64,000 nucleotides of DNA from contig NC_088297.1 of NCBI RefSeq assembly GCF_032854445.1, forward strand, positions 6,139,991 to 6,203,990, given 5' to 3'. Of the stretch, positions 11,905 to 22,092 are shown one piece after another. The DNA is from Liolophura sinensis. Lineage: Eukaryota; Mollusca; Polyplacophora; Chitonida; Chitonidae. Position 1 is the first letter of the stretch. Each line of letters opens with the position of its first letter. Both the position numbers and the translations under genes were made by a program. A model generated the notes under the pieces. The model was not told the DNA's origin, searched no databases, and saw nothing but the letters and a program-made list of their open reading frames with translations.

Positions 11905-12437
11905 GGCAACCGTTACAAGGAGGTTGGCCTCAACGCAGGTAACCGTTTACAAGGAGGTAGGCCTCAACGCAGGTAACCGTTACAAGGAGGTAGGCCTCAA
12001 CGCAGATAACCGTTTACAGGGAGTTAGGCCTCAACACAGATATTCGTTTACAACGAGGTAGGCCTCAACACAGGTAACCTTTGACAAGGAGGTAGGCCTC
12101 AACACAGGTAACCCTTGACAAGGAGGTAGGCCTCAACACAGGTAACCGTTTACAGGGAGGTAGGCCTCAACACAGATATATGTTTACAAGGAGGTAGGCC
12201 TCAACACAGGTAGCCGTTGACAAGGAGGTAGGCCTCAACACAGGTAACCGTTTACAAGGAGGTAGGCCTCAACACAGGTAACCGTTTACAGGGAAGTAGG
12301 CCTCAACACAGATATTCGTTTACAAGAAGGTAGGCCTCAACACAGGTAACCGTTGACAAGGAGGTAGGCCTCAACACAGGTAACCGTTTACAAGGAGGTA
12401 GGCCTCAACACAGGTAACCGTTGACAAGGAGGTAGTT
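11905..12437. repeat. 34-bp minisatellite, about 16 units
   Basis: The unit is about 34 bp: AGGCCTCAACACAGGTAACC followed by GTTTACAAGGAGGT. Variation is at a few positions (GTTTACA versus GTTGACA, AACC versus ATAT). It is preceded by a C-rich stretch at 11880-11900. Confidence 0.92.
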
Positions 12438-12636
12438 ACAATTTTACAAAACTCATAATGTTGCCATACCTCAATCAACGTCGTAAGAGTACACTGCTTG
12501 AGTCGTTTTGTTGCTATTCTGAAGTTAAGGTGCTTTTAAGCATAGCCTATACTACAGGTATTAAACCCCAAATGTGGCCAAGTAGCAGTCACTTTAAGCA
12601 TTTAACTGTAGATGAACAAAGTCATAAGTTGATTTT

Positions 12637-13025
12637 GCTGTCATACCGTAATCAAGGAGACCTGGAGTGTGTATCAATTGTTTTAAGTAGTAATGTTGCC
12701 ATATCGTAGTCAAGACGATCCTAAGCCTAGATTTTGCTTGTTTTAGTGTTATGTTGTTGCAATACCGTAGTCAAGGAGACCTGGAGTGTGTATCGTTTGT
12801 TTTAAAGTAGTAATGTGGCCATATTGTAGTCAAGATAACCCTAAGCCTAGATCTTGCTTGTTGTAAAGTTATAATGTTGCAATACCGTAGTCAAGGAGCA
12901 TGGAGTGTATATCGTTTGTTTTAAAGTCGTGATGTTGCCACACCGTAGTCAAGACGATCCTAAGCCTAGATCTTGCTTGTTTTAGAGTTATACTGTTGCC
13001 ACACAGTAGTCAAGGTAGCCTTAAG
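12637..13025. repeat. About 122-bp tandem repeat, 3 units, degenerate
   Basis: Each unit is a diverged dimer. One half has CAATACCGTAGTCAAGGAG and ACCTGGAGTGTGTATCG. The other has GTAGTCAAGACGATCC and TAAGCCTAGATCTTGCTTG. Weaker traces extend left to about 12460. The array adjoins the 34-bp array. Confidence 0.75.
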
Positions 13026-14587
13026 AGTTTACCGTTGGGTTTGCAGCCATAACGTCCCCATACAATACTTGATATGATATTTTTTCGGTATAATATTGCT
13101 ATTAAAGCCGTATTACCGTTATATATAGCTATGTAGAGAAGGCCTTCAGTCTATTCGGACTCCGTTTTGTGAACTGGAAGATTGCTGGAACGCCATTCAG
13201 TACCGGAGTCGTAACACCCCCCCCCCACTCACCCCACCACCCCCAGACAGGAAGTTTTCTAATTCTCAGTGCCTGTATTGGTGCAACAATTGACTGATTT
13301 GTATTCGACTGACGGACCGATGCGTTAGTACATCATGTTTGAATGTAAAGCTGTGTGGAACTTAGCAAATCAATTGGATGTTTGAGTGCAGTCGTTACTC
13401 ATCATGGTTATATTTTAAATTCAATTTGATGTATTCTGTGTTCAGATTAATAAATGGTTGCTTCCGGTCAAAAGTGTAATTGCCTAATAAAATCGGTACA
13501 AAAGTGGTATAGATATAAAACAGACAATGTGTACTTTAAAAGAGGGCCAAAACATTCCAAAATCTTGATGGCCATCTTGGAAAGTGGAGAGAAAAAAATC
13601 AAGATGGCGTCGAATAGCCACACTTCTGGCTACCTTTCGCCTTGGAGTTTTGGTGCCTTATTCGGAGTTCATTTTCCAGAACGGGCAGACGAGATATGAG
13701 AGTGTCGAACCGCACAAGCATGTCCCCTGTCCTCACGGGCGGCTTTTTGTTTGGCTTGGTCAACTCAAATCCGTACACCTACAACAAAATATTTATGGAT
13801 GTATGTCTTCATTTCATGGGGGTAGCAGGAGATTTTCCCCCCACAAAGGCTGGCGCTAGCATGACATATGACTTGCACGTCACAAATCTTTTGTTGCGAG
13901 ACGCGAAACATGTTGCAAGCTGCGTTTTCGTCTGTGACGTATTTGATCTACCTACTGTGACGTCAGGCTGTTGACTCTGCAGGGGAGTGTCCCCTCAAAT
14001 GACGTAATACGTCCCACTTTGGACTTATTCCAGTACCCCATTAGTGCCCTACTAAAGTGTTTTTCTCACACGATGGCACTGGCTAGTAGAGAAAACTGGA
14101 GTTCTGAGTAATCTTGTACCCTGCATCAGCGTCAACGGACATACGACTGAACATCTTCGTTCCAAAGGACCAACGAAAGTCACATTCTGTATACAGAATA
14201 AACACATGAAGCGAAGACACACAAGGCTCATCGAAGAGGTTTCACCCTACATGTTTACGCCACATTCGTCGAGATCAGATCATAGGGAAGGAGGAATCTG
14301 TGTGACGTATGGCTGCTTCCGAAATCGCATCTCACGACTTTAAACAGCAGCCTGGTTTGCGAGAGATGGATTCGAGCTTGCGACCTCACTAACCATGGAC
14401 AGATGGCCTCCGGTAAAACTAAGTTGAAGGGTTTGGTTTATCCAGATAGTATCAGCATCACCTGGCATACCTTTGATTCAGACGTACTTATACTGAGGTC
14501 TAAATATACGTTTGGAGCACGAACTCAGGAAGCCGTGTTTAGAGAACTGTCGCACTTACCATGGTGAAGTATCTGAGGCCAGGGGGC
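13026..14587. other. Non-coding stretch, nothing recognised
   Basis: The stretch contains a run of C near 13216-13226 and two AAGATGGC-type words near 13567 and 13602. Open frames at 13454-13974 overlap in different frames, lack splice partners and have no recognisable domain, so I do not call a gene. Confidence 0.4.
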
Positions 14588-14714
14588 CAGTTTCAGGAAG
14601 CTCACTTAGCTAAGTTTGCCCTTGAATAACATTATGACGTAGGTTATAGAGATATAAAGTGCACTCAGTTAAGGACTACTTAGCACTAAGTATGCTTCAT
14701 GAAACCGATCCCAG
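14588..14714. mobile_element. MITE-like palindromic element
   Basis: The left end CAGTTTCAGGAAGCTCACTT and the right end, read on the reverse strand as CGGTTTCATGAAGCATACTT, form imperfect terminal inverted repeats of about 30 bp continuing into CTTAGCTAAGT / ACTTAGCACTAAGT. The element is about 127 bp with no coding capacity. A left half of a second copy follows immediately (CAGTTTCATGAAGCTCATTT at 14712 onward). Confidence 0.65.
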
Positions 14715-14783
14715 TTTCATGAAGCTCATTTAGCTAAGTCCTACCTTAACGTCCATGATGACGGATGTTGTAGAGATAAGAGT
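14712..14783. repeat. Half copy of the MITE-like element
   Basis: It repeats the left arm of 14588-14714 (CAGTTTCATGAAGCTCATTT, then AGCTAAGTCC, then GATGTTGTAGAGATA matching GTTATAGAGATATA), then ends where an antisense SINE starts. Confidence 0.6.
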
Positions 14784-15052
14784 GAGTGCTTGGGTTTTAA
14801 CGCCGTACTTCACATTTTTTCAGTCATATGACGACGAGAGAGTCATTAGAGTGCATGTATGTGCCTTCTTGTTGCAAGACGCATTTCCTCTGCTCTTTTA
14901 TCTAGTGCTGTTATCACTGTAACGCCCTATCAGAGCCAGTTTACTGATACGTGTCAATCAGCTGACCGCCAAGCGACGGCGCTACAACTTCTTCTTTAAG
15001 ATCTTAGGTGTGACCCGACCCAGGACTGACCCTGGATCTACTGCCCCGAAAC
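14784..15052 (-). repeat. SINE family 2, antisense, head truncated
   Basis: Read on the reverse strand, it ends with a TTAAAACCCAAGCACTCACT tail, preceded by CGTCATATGACTG and body words. The head contains a B-box-like GGTCAGTCCTGGGTCG. The tRNA A-box region is missing at the right edge, where the next tandem array begins. I recognise the body and tail as a SINE type common in molluscs (from memory, not searched). Confidence 0.7.
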
Positions 15053-16218
15053 GGTGAGGTTATATGTGGTCATAGAAGTTACGCCAGGCGCACACTTAAG
15101 GTGAGGTTATACGTGGTCATAGAAGTTACGCCAGGCGCACACTTAAGGTGAGGTTATACGTGGTCGCGGAAGTTACGCCAGGCGCACACTTACGGTGAGG
15201 TTATATGTGATCATAGAAGTTACGCCAGGCGCACACTTACGGTGAGGTTATATGTGGTCACGGAAGTTACGCCAGGCGCACACTTACGGTGAGGTTATAC
15301 GTGGTCATAGAAGTTACGCCAGGCGCACACTTACGGTGAGGTTATAGGTGGTCACGGAAGTTACGCCAGGCGCACACCTACGGTGAGGTTATATGTGGTC
15401 ATAGAAGTTACGCCAGGCGCACACTTACGGTGAGGTTATATGTGGTCATAGAAGTTACGCCAGGCGCACACTTACGGTGAGGTTATAGGTTATTACGGAA
15501 GTTACGCCAGGCGCACACCTACGGTGAGGTTATATGTAGTCACCAAAGTTACGCCAGGCGCACACTTACGGTGAGGTTATAGGTGGTCATAGAAGTTACG
15601 CCAGGCGCACACTTACGGTGAGGTTATAGGTGGTCACGGAAGTTACGCCAGGCGCACACTTACGGTGAGGTTATATGTGGTCACGGAAGTTACGCCAGGC
15701 GCACACTTATGGTGAGGTTATACGTGGTCATAGAAGTTACGCCAGGCGCACACTTACGGTGAGGTTATAGGTGGTCACGGAAGTTACGCCAGGCGCACAC
15801 TTACGGTGAGGTTATATGTGGTCACGGAGGTTACGCCAGGCGCACACTTACGGTGAGGTTATATGTGGTCACGGAAGTTACGCCAGGCGCACACTTATGG
15901 TGAGGTTATACGTAGTCATAGAAGTTACGCCAGGCGCACACTTACGGTGAGGTTATAGGTGGTCACGGAAGTTACGCCAGGCGCACACCTACGGTGAGGT
16001 TATATGTGGTCACCAAAGTTACGCCAGGCGCACACTTACGGTGAGGTTATATGTGGTCATAGAAGTTACGCCAGGCGCACACTTACGGTGAGGTTATAGG
16101 TGGTCACGGAAGTTACGCCAGGCGCACACTTACGGTGAGGTTATATGTGGTCACGGAGGTTACGCCAGGCGCACACTTACGGTGAGGTTATATGTGGTAA
16201 CGGAAGTTACGCCAGGCG
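15053..16218. repeat. 47-bp minisatellite, about 25 units
   Basis: The exact period is 47 bp (15053, 15100, 15147 and onward): GGTGAGGTTATATGTGGTCA, then CGGAAGTTACGCCAGGCGCA, then CACTTAC. Units alternate CATAG and CACGG variants, suggesting higher-order amplification. It starts directly at the truncated head of the antisense SINE. Confidence 0.93.
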
Positions 16219-16318
16219 CAATTTGCTACTTCTTTATAGAATGAAGCATACTTTGTGTTCTGTACCGATTAGCTAAGAGCACTTCATATATCTACAACAC
16301 ACGTTGGTATGGTAGTTA

Positions 16319-16500
16319 ATTATGGCATTATGGTCGGAGGAAACTGGGCAGAGCCCCAGGAGGAACCCACGACCATGTCAGAAGGTTGATACCAGACCTT
16401 CTCATGTACTGTGGGAGAGAAAGCCAGTACGAGCTGGAGCTGCACTCACAGCGACCGCATTGGTGGGAGGCTCATGGGTCACTGTGTCGTACAGGCATGT
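16319..16500 (-). repeat. SINE family 1, partial
   Basis: The reverse strand shows CAATGCGGTCGCTGTGAG, an AGCTC word, GGTTCCTCC-type words and CATAATGCCATAATT. The tail and the first part of the head are missing. Confidence 0.8.
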
Positions 16501-17909
16501 TTACCCCGTAAATTAAGTGAGTTTTGTAAAACAGGCCACAGGCTTCAAGTTGAACACCATTCTTGGATTATTTGTATCAGTAGAAATTACGTAGCAACAT
16601 ATATGTTTCAACCGTACCTGTTCCCAACTGCACATCGTCCGGTGCAGCGCACGATGGGACCGCAGCAAGGATCGTGCAAGACGACAGTTCGGCCGACAGA
16701 GGCTGAACACACGCGTCGCGTCGACCAGTGTGACGTACTTATAGCCGTTCATGGCGACATAGGGCAATGCTAAATCCTCGTACAGCGCTAGGCCTCGGTT
16801 GCTGACTGTTTGATCAGGGTCGAATTGGGGCTGGAAGCTGAAACCAGACAAATGTGATTCACAGACTGGGATCAACATAACATGGTCTAATCACAATGAT
16901 CAGTTTGGGGACGGAATGATTTGAGCGGCTAACTCAAAGAGTACAAAATCGCAGTAGAACGCATGGTTTTTTTCTGTGACTATATACCTTTGTGTTTAAG
17001 CACATATATTGGGCGGGCATAAAAAAATGGGCCGTACTTTGATCCTGCATTGCTCCATTATCCTTTCTTCAAACCCTTTCAAACTTTAGACATTCAAATG
17101 GCATGATTTTGGTAATATACTGACCAATTTTCAAGGTCATAGCATGAGTAGTTTGTACACAGTGCTAAAATGAAAACGTAGCCTCAAGACATGCATGTTC
17201 CGGTAACCCACACTGCATCACCTGTTAGGTGTCATGATTAGAGTGTGCGCTGCACCTGTGTGACACGCATCAAGGACTGCTGGGAATAAAATTGCTCTTA
17301 AGGAGATTCGGGACTCACGGAAAAAAGGTTTGCGCGCCGTGTAGCGAGAAGATGGATGGCCAATTTATCACCTTTTCAAGTAAAACAAGGTTAAACATCA
17401 TTTTGAAATGTCCGGATCATGCGTTTTTGACTCTGGTTTGATTGTATGTCATGATTGTATGTCATGATTGTTACGTTGCAGTTGAACGGGAACTTACAAA
17501 AGTTGATTGATGAATACTTCAATGCATTGATCTGTCGGGCGAAATGGCGCCTTGTTGAAGTGTAACGTGTTACCATAAATGTGGTCAAAATCCTAATATC
17601 CTCATATATGGCAGAATTTAATCCCCAGAGTTTTTAATCAGACTGATTACACCTATACTGATACTGATCTGTTTGTTATCACATCGCAGAAGAAGTTTTA
17701 ATTATTTTTTTTTTAATTTTCCGAATGCCGTACCTAATAAATTTATCTTACACAATGGCGGCCAAGGTTTTTGAAAGTGAGACACCCAAGTGTGCTTCAT
17801 CAGGTACATGACATGAATCCTTACCTGAAGCCGCGCAGCGAAACCAGCGATTGATGCAGCGAGATCAACATTTTTGCGAAATGAGCCAGCGAAGTCGACT
17901 GGTTGGTGC
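16501..17909. other. Non-coding stretch downstream of the minus-strand gene
   Basis: No supported coding exon is seen. A GT donor-like CTTCAG|GTAAGG on the minus strand at about 17824 and a nearby AG at about 17898 could bound a further exon of the upstream gene. However, the gap from the preceding donor would be about 15 bp, too short for an intron, so I do not call it. Confidence 0.4.
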
Positions 17910-20513
17910 TTACCTGTATTGAACTTTTGGCTCTGGATTAACATTCTTCTTTTCAAAACTCTCGCTACTTTGCTGTTTCTTCTTGCAGGCATTTGCGTTT
18001 TCCACCTTAGCGGTCGAGTACGTCTTTGATGTGACATCTGAAGGTTCTTGCTTTACTCCGACCACAGGTGTGCAAGAAGTGGCAGCGACACCCAGTTGTG
18101 TGCCAGGTGTACGTCCACAGCCTCCGCTCTCAGAGGTGTTTCTTGGCGTTGTCTTCGTCTTCTTCTGGATGGCTTCCAGAAGCTTCTGCTGCTGTTGGAC
18201 GATAGAATAGGACTTTATCATCTCCGTCCTGTCCACGGGCACTTTAAATGTCGACTCACCGTGCAAGTCTCCGTGAATAAACTTCTTATCCTCCTGCCCA
18301 TCAATCTCGTTTCCAGTTCCTGGCTCTTGTTTCACTTCCCATGCAGTCAGGACCGTGTCACAACAGCCACTCTTGGTGACAGTTTTCGTCTTGCGTCTTG
18401 CTTTTCTTGGAAATCGTTTCCCTTTGGTGGCGACCTGGTCCGAACTTTTCGTCCCCACCGTAGCTTTACTGCCTTCCCCGCTTTCACTCTTGCCCGAAGA
18501 AGCCCTCGTCTTCCTGAGCTGAGGCACTTTGGAGTCCGACTGAACATGTTTGCGCCCAAGACTGACTCTCTTCGAAATCAGCTCCTGTTGTTTTGTGGGG
18601 CTTCCGGTATAAATGCGAGCGATGCTTTCAGCTCTGTGGGCAGATGAGAATATAAGGTTTTCGGCTTTAACTGCTCTCTCCACAACCACCTTACTCGATG
18701 AATGGAGTAGAGAAACACGCGTGGATGTATCTTCCGATTTGGTCAGATCTTCGGAATCCTTGGTGTTGATCTGCAACGGAAACTTTTCCGGATGGCTTGG
18801 CCCCACATTCGCAGGGGAACTGTTGGCTAGGTCAGGAGGTTCTACCTTCACTTTAACCGCATTGATGTCCTTTTCACCCGCCACTGATTCATCTTTGTTG
18901 GTTGTGGTGTAAGTCTCGGCAACATTCGTTTTGCTAGATCTTGCCTTGGACTTGAAGTCTCCTCCTGGCTCGGGAGGCCTGGGTTTGCTCTCGGATGATT
19001 TTGGTGGTGCTGTTTTTACTGTCGCTTTAGTCTTGCTCTCCTCCTTACATTTTAGAATCGACCTTTTAGGCTTGGGTTTAAGGCAGTCTTCATCAGCAGT
19101 TATATTTTCTGTTCGTTCCTCTTTCGGATACACTCCCGGGATATGCCAGCTTACGGTTTTCGATGGCATTTTTTTCCCTTTCGTCTTCAAACACTGTTTC
19201 AGAGGTTGAGAACTTGCTTTACAAGGTTTAAAATATGTGTTCAACTCTGGAACCTCGTCTTCTTCCGCCCAGAGAGTTAAGCCCTGGAAATGATTCTTAC
19301 GGACGGGCGCGTCACTCTCATCGATCATTTCATGGCGTTCCCTTAAACTTGGGTTTCTTGGACGAGGCGTGTTGACTTTGCTATCATTGGTCGTTTTCTT
19401 AGGGCTTTCCTCGTTGCGCAAGTCGTTGTTAACCACTGAGGCCAAAGAATCACTTTGGTCACTACTTTGTTCGGGCGACAAACTCGTCTTCTCTTTCGAG
19501 TCTCCCACCAGATCGTCATACTGCGGAGGAGTCTCCAGTTTGGAACTGCCCCCATTTACACTGACCACATCGCTTCTGTCGTCCTCGACCTGGATACGTC
19601 TGTGAACGTATTTTTCATAGGACTTGTTGTTAATCAGTTCAGCAGATATCTGGTTAACAGTTTTTTGTGTCTCGCCGCTGTCTTTATAGCTAGCAAGTGT
19701 CATTTTCTCGCTCGCTTTGCTAACGTGCTCTTTTAGTCTGCTGGCATTCTTCGCCGCATACCTCGCGTATCTTCTAATCCCTCTCTGATCTGCTGGTTTT
19801 CCTCCATGCAGAGCTTCCGCCGACAAATTTGATTCATCCTGACAAAGGTTATACGTTCCTGCCCAACGTCCGTCGGCCGTCCAGACTTCACTGTCATTTT
19901 TCCCGGGTACCCTCTTACAGTTGTACTTTCTTCCCTTCATCGGTTCACTTGTTCTCACTACTATCCTTTGTCCAGGAGACAGGACAGCATGGGAAGCATC
20001 GGCACCATACAGCCTCGTTGGGTCGTGTTCCCCAATATCACCTTCAGTCTCTCTCTCGCACTGAATCTCGCACCGGTGTCCCACGATGCACGGCAGTTTT
20101 GACTGCGGTTCTGTAGCACTGCCGGGCCTGACTTTACCGTTACACTCGCACTTTGAAACTGGATACTCTTCTTTTGAAGAATGAACGTTCGTCGTCGTCG
20201 TCAATGGACCATTGCCACAATAAACTTCATCATAGTCTTTCAGTTCTGGGAAGGGAAGATGGGGCTCCTCCAGTAGTTGAGTGGTCCAGTCGGCGCTCGG
20301 GTACCAGCAGTCCGAGTCGGCTTCACCACTGTCCGTGTTCTTCAGCAACTGACCCTTTTCAAGAGGAATAGTGTCAATCGGTTTTGCCCAAGTATGGGCA
20401 TTGCTTTTGATTCTGTGCGTGTTACGTTTCTTTACTAGCTGACAGGGTTCTCCCAAGACCTTTCCAAAATTGGCTTTGTCAGCAATAGACACACCGTCCT
20501 TTGAATCTATTGG
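17910..20513 (-). CDS. Unrecognised nuclear-type protein, exon 3 (C-terminal 867 residues)
   Basis: The exon begins after CACTTCCAG at 20514 and stays open to TAA at 17910-17912. It joins exon 2 in phase 0. The translation is charged, Ser/Lys/Pro-rich and probably disordered. Visible motifs, with residue numbers for the joined protein, are a Cys cluster near 680-710 (CEC, then CIVGHRCEIQC, possible metal site), PPQY near 888 (PPxY type), and KTVSW near 1010 (fits the PP1-docking RVxF pattern). There are also four psi-K-x-E SUMO-type sites: VKVEPPD near 1112, VKAEN near 1173, VKQEPGT near 1286 and VKQEPSD near 1379. A Q-rich amphipathic helix (VQQQQKLLEAIQ) lies near 1330. An alternative donor AATACAG|GTAAGC at 17914 could extend the gene further left. 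I do not recognise the family; motif calls are pattern matches only. Confidence 0.75.
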   Translation of the reverse strand, partial: PIDSKDGVSIADKANFGKVLGEPCQLVKKRNTHRIKSNAHTWAKPIDTIPLEKGQLLKNTDSGEADSDCWYPSADWTTQLLEEPHLPFPELKDYDEVYCGNGPLTTTTNVHSSKEEYPVSKCECNGKVRPGSATEPQSKLPCIVGHRCEIQCERETEGDIGEHDPTRLYGADASHAVLSPGQRIVVRTSEPMKGRKYNCKRVPGKNDSEVWTADGRWAGTYNLCQDESNLSAEALHGGKPADQRGIRRYARYAAKNASRLKEHVSKASEKMTLASYKDSGETQKTVNQISAELINNKSYEKYVHRRIQVEDDRSDVVSVNGGSSKLETPPQYDDLVGDSKEKTSLSPEQSSDQSDSLASVVNNDLRNEESPKKTTNDSKVNTPRPRNPSLRERHEMIDESDAPVRKNHFQGLTLWAEEDEVPELNTYFKPCKASSQPLKQCLKTKGKKMPSKTVSWHIPGVYPKEERTENITADEDCLKPKPKRSILKCKEESKTKATVKTAPPKSSESKPRPPEPGGDFKSKARSSKTNVAETYTTTNKDESVAGEKDINAVKVKVEPPDLANSSPANVGPSHPEKFPLQINTKDSEDLTKSEDTSTRVSLLHSSSKVVVERAVKAENLIFSSAHRAESIARIYTGSPTKQQELISKRVSLGRKHVQSDSKVPQLRKTRASSGKSESGEGSKATVGTKSSDQVATKGKRFPRKARRKTKTVTKSGCCDTVLTAWEVKQEPGTGNEIDGQEDKKFIHGDLHGESTFKVPVDRTEMIKSYSIVQQQQKLLEAIQKKTKTTPRNTSESGGCGRTPGTQLGVAATSCTPVVGVKQEPSDVTSKTYSTAKVENANACKKKQQSSESFEKKNVNPEPKVQYR

Positions 20514-20704
20514 CTGGAAGTGTTAATCAAAATGATAAGAAATCATAATACACATGTTATATTATTTTTTTCTTTTAATTCTCTTACTGTATTCACTCAT
20601 TCAATTCAAGTCATATTAATTCCATTTTCTCAGTGAATATCGAATGAAAATGAACACTTTTCATCGGCACTTCAATATTTTTTGAAGACACTTATAAACC
20701 GGAA

Positions 20705-20880
20705 AGCTCATGCTGGCTTTCTCTCGTGGGAAGGCCTTTCAGCAACCTGCGGATGGTCGTGGGTTTCACCGTGCTCTGCCCGGTTTCCTCCCACAATAAT
20801 GCTGGCCACCGTCGTATAAGTGAAATATTTTTGAGTACAGCGTAAAACACCAATCAAATAAATAAATAAACAAATAAAAT
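20705..20880 (+). repeat. SINE family 1, 5'-truncated, in intron 2 of the minus-strand gene
   Basis: It starts inside the body at AGCTCATGCTGGC and runs to a TTTTTGAGTACAGCGTAAAA tail, then CACCAATCAAATAAATAAATA. It lies between exons 2 and 3, in antisense to the gene. Confidence 0.9.
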
Positions 20881-21095
20881 GGAGGTAAGATGCCTTGGTA
20901 TATCTGTTATGAATATAGCAATGCAGAAAGGACCGGGAGAAACCAAAGCTCTTCACCGTGTACCTAACAAACCTCTTTGACCCATAGCTGCTGTATTGAG
21001 AGCTTCAGAAACAACATGTTTATCATAACATAATCGCGGATAAATCCTCCTTTTTATCTCACTTCAGTAGCATACAAAGATTTCCTTAAACTTAC

Positions 21096-21250
21096 GCCGT
21101 GGCTGTTGTGTTGGCCCATTCTATGAACAGACAAGGAGAGGTCGATTTCAAACGTTTGAATCATGTCACCGGGTAAAAGCTGCAGAAAGTCCCGCCACTG
21201 CATCAGCAAACATCGAGATGTGACGATTGTCCAGGTGGGAATGAGAGATG
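21096..21250 (-). CDS. Unrecognised nuclear-type protein, exon 2
   Basis: This exon is too short to stand out as an open frame, but it is bounded by a good acceptor (TATTTCTCATAG) above 21250 and a donor (CACGGC|GTAAGT) below 21096. Its 155 nt accept phase 1 from exon 1 and leave phase 0 for exon 3, so all three exons join without any adjustment. It encodes about 52 residues of globular-looking sequence (WTIVTSRCLLMQWRDFLQLL, then an acidic and hydrophobic strand-like part ending in RMGQHNSHG), unlike intronic DNA. This phase agreement is the strongest evidence for the gene model. Confidence 0.8.
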
Positions 21251-21544
21251 CTATGAGAAATAGTTAAGAAGGTCAGGTGGGAATTAGAGACGCCGTGAAG
21301 AATAGTGAAGGTAGGGTTCACATGGGAATTAGACACTGTGATAAATAGTGTAGCAAGAAGTGGGAATCAGAGATTCCGCGTGAAATAAGTACAACTGGGA
21401 ATCAGAGACGATGCATTAAGCACTGTAACAAAATCAAATTTGACTCTGAGGTTAACTGACATATGCCCTACTTCATTGGTTACGTGCAACCATTTGCCAA
21501 CTATCACACTATCGTCGCTCCTGTGGTTTATATACTAGCATCAT

Positions 21545-21650
21545 ACACGATTTGAATGCTGATTTCACTCACTCGCCCGAAGATTCCTTGCATTTTTTCC
21601 AACATCACTGAAAACTGTTGACTGAATCTTTTTCCATGATTTCGTTCTAA
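21545..21650. repeat. Dispersed repeat Y, copy 2
   Basis: It matches 9945-10115 through GCTGATTTCACTCACTCGCC, TTTCCAACATCACTGAAAAC, TGTTGACT and CTTTTTCCATGA. It lies in intron 1 of the minus-strand gene. Confidence 0.5.
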
Positions 21651-21708
21651 TTTCGTACTTTATATAATTCCTTGGTTTTTTGCTGGTTTGTGTTAAACGC
21701 CATTTTGG

Positions 21709-21953
21709 GGGGCCTCCGTGGATCAGTTGGTTAGCATACCAGCACGGCGCAATGACCCAGGAACTCTCTGAGTTCAAGTCCAGTTCCTGCTGGCTTCCTC
21801 TCCGGCCGTAAGTGGGAAGGTCTGTCAGCAACCTGCGGGTGATCGTGGGTTTTCCGCGGGCTCTGCCCGGTTTCCCCCCAACATAATTTTGGCCGCCGTC
21901 GTATAAGTGAAATATTCTTGAGTACGGCGTAAAATACCAATGAAATAAAGGTA
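21709..21953 (+). repeat. SINE family 1, full length, in intron 1 of the minus-strand gene
   Basis: It has a complete head (GGCCTCCGTGGATCAGTTGG), B-box-like GTTCAAGTCCAG, body and TTCTTGAGTACGGCGTAAAA tail. The minus-strand exon 1 frame stays open through the intron and this antisense SINE down to 21731, so an exon 1 read-through product would carry a SINE-coded tail. Confidence 0.93.
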
Positions 21954-22092
21954 TAAGTATACGAAGGTCTGTTTCGACGCATAGATCCCATTCCCCAACA
22001 CCCACGCCCACCGACGGCAAACAAACACACACACCCAAAAAGAAAACAGTTCATGTTCATGAAGAGTTCATGTTCACTACTTCCAAACTTAC

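Noticed and set aside
13454-13974. Overlapping plus-strand frames of 81-110 residues
   Set aside because: No domain-like sequence, no splice partners, and mutual overlap in different frames.
16411-16878. 120-residue frames on both strands
   Set aside because: They overlap a SINE remnant and each other and lack any protein-like signal.
17817-17897. Possible fourth exon of the minus-strand gene
   Set aside because: It would leave an intron of about 15 bp from the preceding donor, and the phase-2 reading hits a stop at once.
21565-22038. Minus-strand frames with an RRRP and GGNRAEP-type peptide, seen also at 20708, 28860 and 55215
   Set aside because: This peptide is the antisense reading of the SINE body and recurs wherever the SINE occurs.
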